Positions 60,801-64,000 of a stretch of DNA of 64,000 bases are shown in pieces. The notes below the pieces were generated by a model. That model was not told the origin of the DNA. It saw only the letters and a list, made by a program, of their open reading frames with translations, and ran no database searches. The position numbers and the translations under genes are program-made. The DNA comes from Odiellus spinosus. Taxonomy: Eukaryota > Arthropoda > Arachnida > Opiliones > Phalangiidae. Every line of letters begins with the position of its first letter. Positions within the stretch are counted from its first letter, which is position 1. The stretch spans positions 15,215,320 through 15,279,319 of the forward strand of contig OY987230.1 in the NCBI GenBank assembly GCA_963920705.1. The letters are read 5' to 3'.

Positions 60801-63736
60801 CTCTCCGCGCTTCTATAGAAGTTCTAACAAAACAATCGTGTTTGGGTGGTAGGTAGGATTTTGACCTCTTGGATGCCTCTCGCTATTGTCGAAGATACGG
60901 GAATAGCGAAGACACCCTGGGTGGTTGTAATGCGGTTCTTAAATCTTGAATTTGTGGATTTGTCTATATACACTTGTTGAAACGGAATTTCCCAAAACTA
61001 CTTTTTTTTTTTTTTTAACTTCTGTCGTTTAACAATGTGTATTAATTTAATGAAGCCCACTTTATCTATAGTTTCAGCCTTGAAAATAATAAAAGGATGA
61101 AGCATTACCACAGTTCGTTTACCCTTACGCGCTTTTATCTCCATGAACCGTGTAAGCGGAGCCATTTAATGACTTCTGATTCATTAAAGCCAGAAAAAAC
61201 AGTTTTAAATAAATAACTTTGGTGTTCAGGGTGAAACCCACGCGTAGGGGCGGGCTACAATACTTTTCCTAACTTAAGAAAGAATAAGCTTGTACCTCCG
61301 TCTTTAGTAACAATAGTTCTAAATCGGTAAATATCTAGTAGTAAAATGTCGACACGAACAGGATGGTGTCAGTCGATCTATATATAATGTAAGAAAAAGC
61401 GCGGTCAAAAGAGGTCGTAAATTAATTAGTAAATCGGGACAGTTTCTCGTAATTCCTTCTTTAAGTCACGCTAAAAGCCAGCCCTGATCCTCTCTAGTTT
61501 TATTACCCTTGCCATTCGATCCTTATACATTCACGGAGAAATTTCGTAGAATATTTGATAACGTCGCTGGACATCGTTCTGCATTAAGTTCTGTCACGAT
61601 ATGGACTGCGCGGAAGACCCATATCACGGTCCAAAATGCTAAAGAATCAGACATTGGATAAGGCCCAAAAATGGACACGTTTTCCTCGATTTTACTATAT
61701 TGGTTTGGTAATTTTCCTTAGACCTTAACACAATTACCAAATGTTTTTGCTAACCTTCGAAAGCTAATTTTAAAATTATTTGAATAAAATAAACTAAACC
61801 AAGCGTCACGTACAGAAATATAAGCAAATCTATTCTTTTCTCGAGGATATAATCAAAAATTGGAAACTTTTTCCGAAGTCTTTTTTTAAACTCAAATATG
61901 TATTGAAAAGTCTATTTTTTCCACTCCATTCAATTCCGCTTTCGACTTCTTTTTTTCTTCGTATGTCGGTAAATAGTTTTATTCCATCAGGCGAAACGGA
62001 ACGCTTATAACGAAGTATAGTCAGTCCTAGTCTCAGATTTCAGCGCGTACAAAACACGTTCTCACTCTATCCGTATCTCGTAGAATTTAAAGGAATTGTA
62101 GTTTGGTACTTGCTGCCATCTTGAACGGTTTCTGATAGCGGGAGAGGAGTGAAGAAAAGAGAAAAACTCCCGATCGAAGAATAGAAAAGAAAAACGGATA
62201 AAAAGACGCAGCGGCATCGACCTTAAAACGTCTTTGGTACCACGATATCGCCAACTTTCGACAAAAAAGAAAAAAAAAAAACTGAAAAGACCAGAAATGG
62301 ATGTCCCCGTACCCTCTATATGTTTTTATATTCAAATATTTTCGAGATAAGAGCGCGCTAAAGCCCAATAATACAGGGACCTAGAATTCCAATGGCACAT
62401 CATTTAAAGGGACATTGAAATCCAAAAATATTCGAGTAAATTTTATTCGATTCATCACGCGCAATTTGGCTTGAATGGAACTTTAAACCGATGAGAATTT
62501 GCTCGTAACAGAGTTGCAAATCAAAGAAGCGCTCGATTATTAGCGGAATGTTCTTATAAATACTTAAAATGCTCTCGAATTTAAACTAATTCAGAAATGT
62601 TTCAGAACCTGACCATTTCTAAAGAATTTCCCTGAGCAAGGCAATTTTTAATATTTTAAATGACTCTATATCTCGTATTTGCGTTCCGTGGCCCATTTTC
62701 AGATTCCCTGACTTTTTAAGGTTTTCCAATCACTTGATTTTTAAATTCCCTCTTCCCTTTTAAAAGCCAGTAAATTAACACGGATGAACTCATGAATCCC
62801 ACATTGGTATTTGAAAGCGAAATGGTTTAGTTTGGCCACAAAACGTTAAATTACAAATATAGTTAAAGATCTAGCATGAACAAACTCGCATGCTGAGTAT
62901 CATCTCGTCATGAAAAACACATTCATTTTCGATTAGACTTTATTTCAATGTAAAGTCATACTGCTATCATAGGCTCTCCCATTTCTATTAAATCTAAGTA
63001 GTGTAAAGTGTTTCTACACGTTTGGCTGACGGTATCATCTCGTTACGAAAAAAAACTAAACTTTGGTTCGTGTGAAGTCTGGAATCTGGACACCATTATG
63101 AAGGTTAAAAATATCAAGGCTAGCAAAATGGGGGACCCACGGCGCTGAAGTCATACTCAATTTAAGTTTGCATAGCTTAAACAAACTGTGGTTTCCTCTA
63201 TCTCCCATGCAGTGATTGAATAACTGACTATGTTTCACCGTGTTGAAAATTAAAAGTGGTTTTGAACCTCGTTTTGAACACATTTTTTTTTGTGACACGG
63301 CCATAAAGAGTCGTAAAGCATCATTGTACGGTGCTGGGGTCATTTTTACGACTTTGCGAAGAATCATAACATCGACCCCGTTTCTAAATACAATGGGTTT
63401 TTTGGAGGTGGGGTCCCGAAAAGACGGGTTGTTTCTTCGATCCCTGATAGGCCAATTTAGGACGAGGAAAGAAAATACTTTTTCGTAACTATAGAGACCA
63501 GCTTCTTGTTCATTTTATGATGGCTGTACAAACAGAAAACGCTCCTTTTTTTGTGGAAAGATTTCTTGGGAAAACTACATCAATAATGGGACCAAAAGTT
63601 GTACTTGTTTTCTAAAATCTGACCAGGAATTGAAATATATAGTGTGTTGCTGTAAATGGATTCTTATCGTGAAACTTTATAGGAAACATGGTATCGATTT
63701 TGCCCTTCATATCCAGAACTGACCCTTTTCATCTCT
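57801..63736. other. Non-coding stretch with transposon fragments, no gene recognised
   Basis: Open frames such as 58195-58539 (-) and 60248-60550 (-) match nothing I recognise. It contains a fold-back relative of F7 near 61220-61265, TTAAAGGGACATTGAAATCC at 62404 (element end), and F5 subunits at 62600-62770. T runs occur at 59284-59300 and 61001-61016. GC is higher at 60200-60860. Confidence 0.4.
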
Positions 63737-63978
63737 AGCTACTGTAGCATTTCTTAATCGATTTGAAACGGTAAAATCAAACCGATATTCAAATCGCCAG
63801 AAATCGTTTTAATCGTCACGTGTTCACGCATTATCTTCATCTATCTGTTGTTGAAACTGGTTCCCGAAGCACTTTCAAGAAATCGAATCAATATAAGACG
63901 GTTTGCGTTCACACGACTCTATAGCGAAACGTTTTGAAACGGTATAAATCGATTCCAGGGCCTAGTATGAACGCGGCT
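63737..63978 (+). mobile_element. F1 element, internally shortened copy
   Basis: Runs from AGCTACTGTAGCATTTC to CTAGTATGAACGCGGCT, 242 bp, lacking about 55 bases of a full copy (part of the TTTATAAATCGATTTATTG region and others). Confidence 0.8.
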
Positions 63979-64000
63979 AAAGTGTTTCTCAAATTCATAC

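Overview
The window looks like AT-rich, repeat-laden nuclear DNA from an invertebrate animal. This rests on three coding exons with ordinary GT-AG introns that match an animal Polycomb RING-finger protein (PCGF2/4, i.e. BMI1/MEL18/Psc type), on introns of 3.5 and 10.6 kb, on a complete Ty3/gypsy LTR retrotransposon, and on dense non-autonomous DNA transposons and tandem repeats. I cannot name the species. There are no operons, ribosome binding sites, CRISPR arrays or recognisable tRNA or rRNA genes.

Layout. From 0 to 9 kb there is a cluster of about seven copies or fragments of an inverted-repeat element (family F1, 1001-2626), diverged tandem repeats, and a fold-back element (F4) with a 7-bp target duplication. 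From 9.36 to 23.99 kb three minus-strand exons of the PCGF gene are visible: exon 1 at 23663-23774, exon 2 at 20088-20184 and exon 3 at 9363-9466. Their phases and splice sites fit perfectly, and together exons 1 and 2 build a complete C3HC4 RING finger. The intron that splits the RING carries a nearly perfect 947-bp tandem triplication. The 10.6-kb intron carries nested F1/F2 elements and a TTAA-flanked palindromic element (F3). The 3' part of the gene (RAWUL domain) was not found and probably lies beyond coordinate 1.

From 24 to 25.1 kb there is an old tandem repeat of about 192 bp. From 28.56 to 31.24 kb lies a 25-bp satellite of about 103 regular units with sequence variants showing a 925-bp (37-unit) higher-order duplication. 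From 31 to 45 kb there is unrecognised DNA with second copies of F4, F3 and F2, another fold-back, and a 622-bp TTAA-flanked element.

From 45171 to 53793 lies a complete and apparently young Ty3/gypsy element: two 1312-bp LTRs in which I saw no difference, a 4-bp AGCA target duplication, intact gag, and intact pol (protease, RT, RNase H, integrase). gag and pol are in different frames, and a canonical -1 slippery heptamer GGGAAAC lies inside the short overlap. From 53.8 kb to the end I see no recognisable gene, only an old ~30-bp repeat, transposon fragments and one more F1 copy at the right edge.

The functional content is thus one host chromatin gene broken up by repeat-filled introns, and one probably mobile retroelement whose gag-pol ratio is likely set by frameshifting. 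The repeat families (F1-F7) are my own labels.
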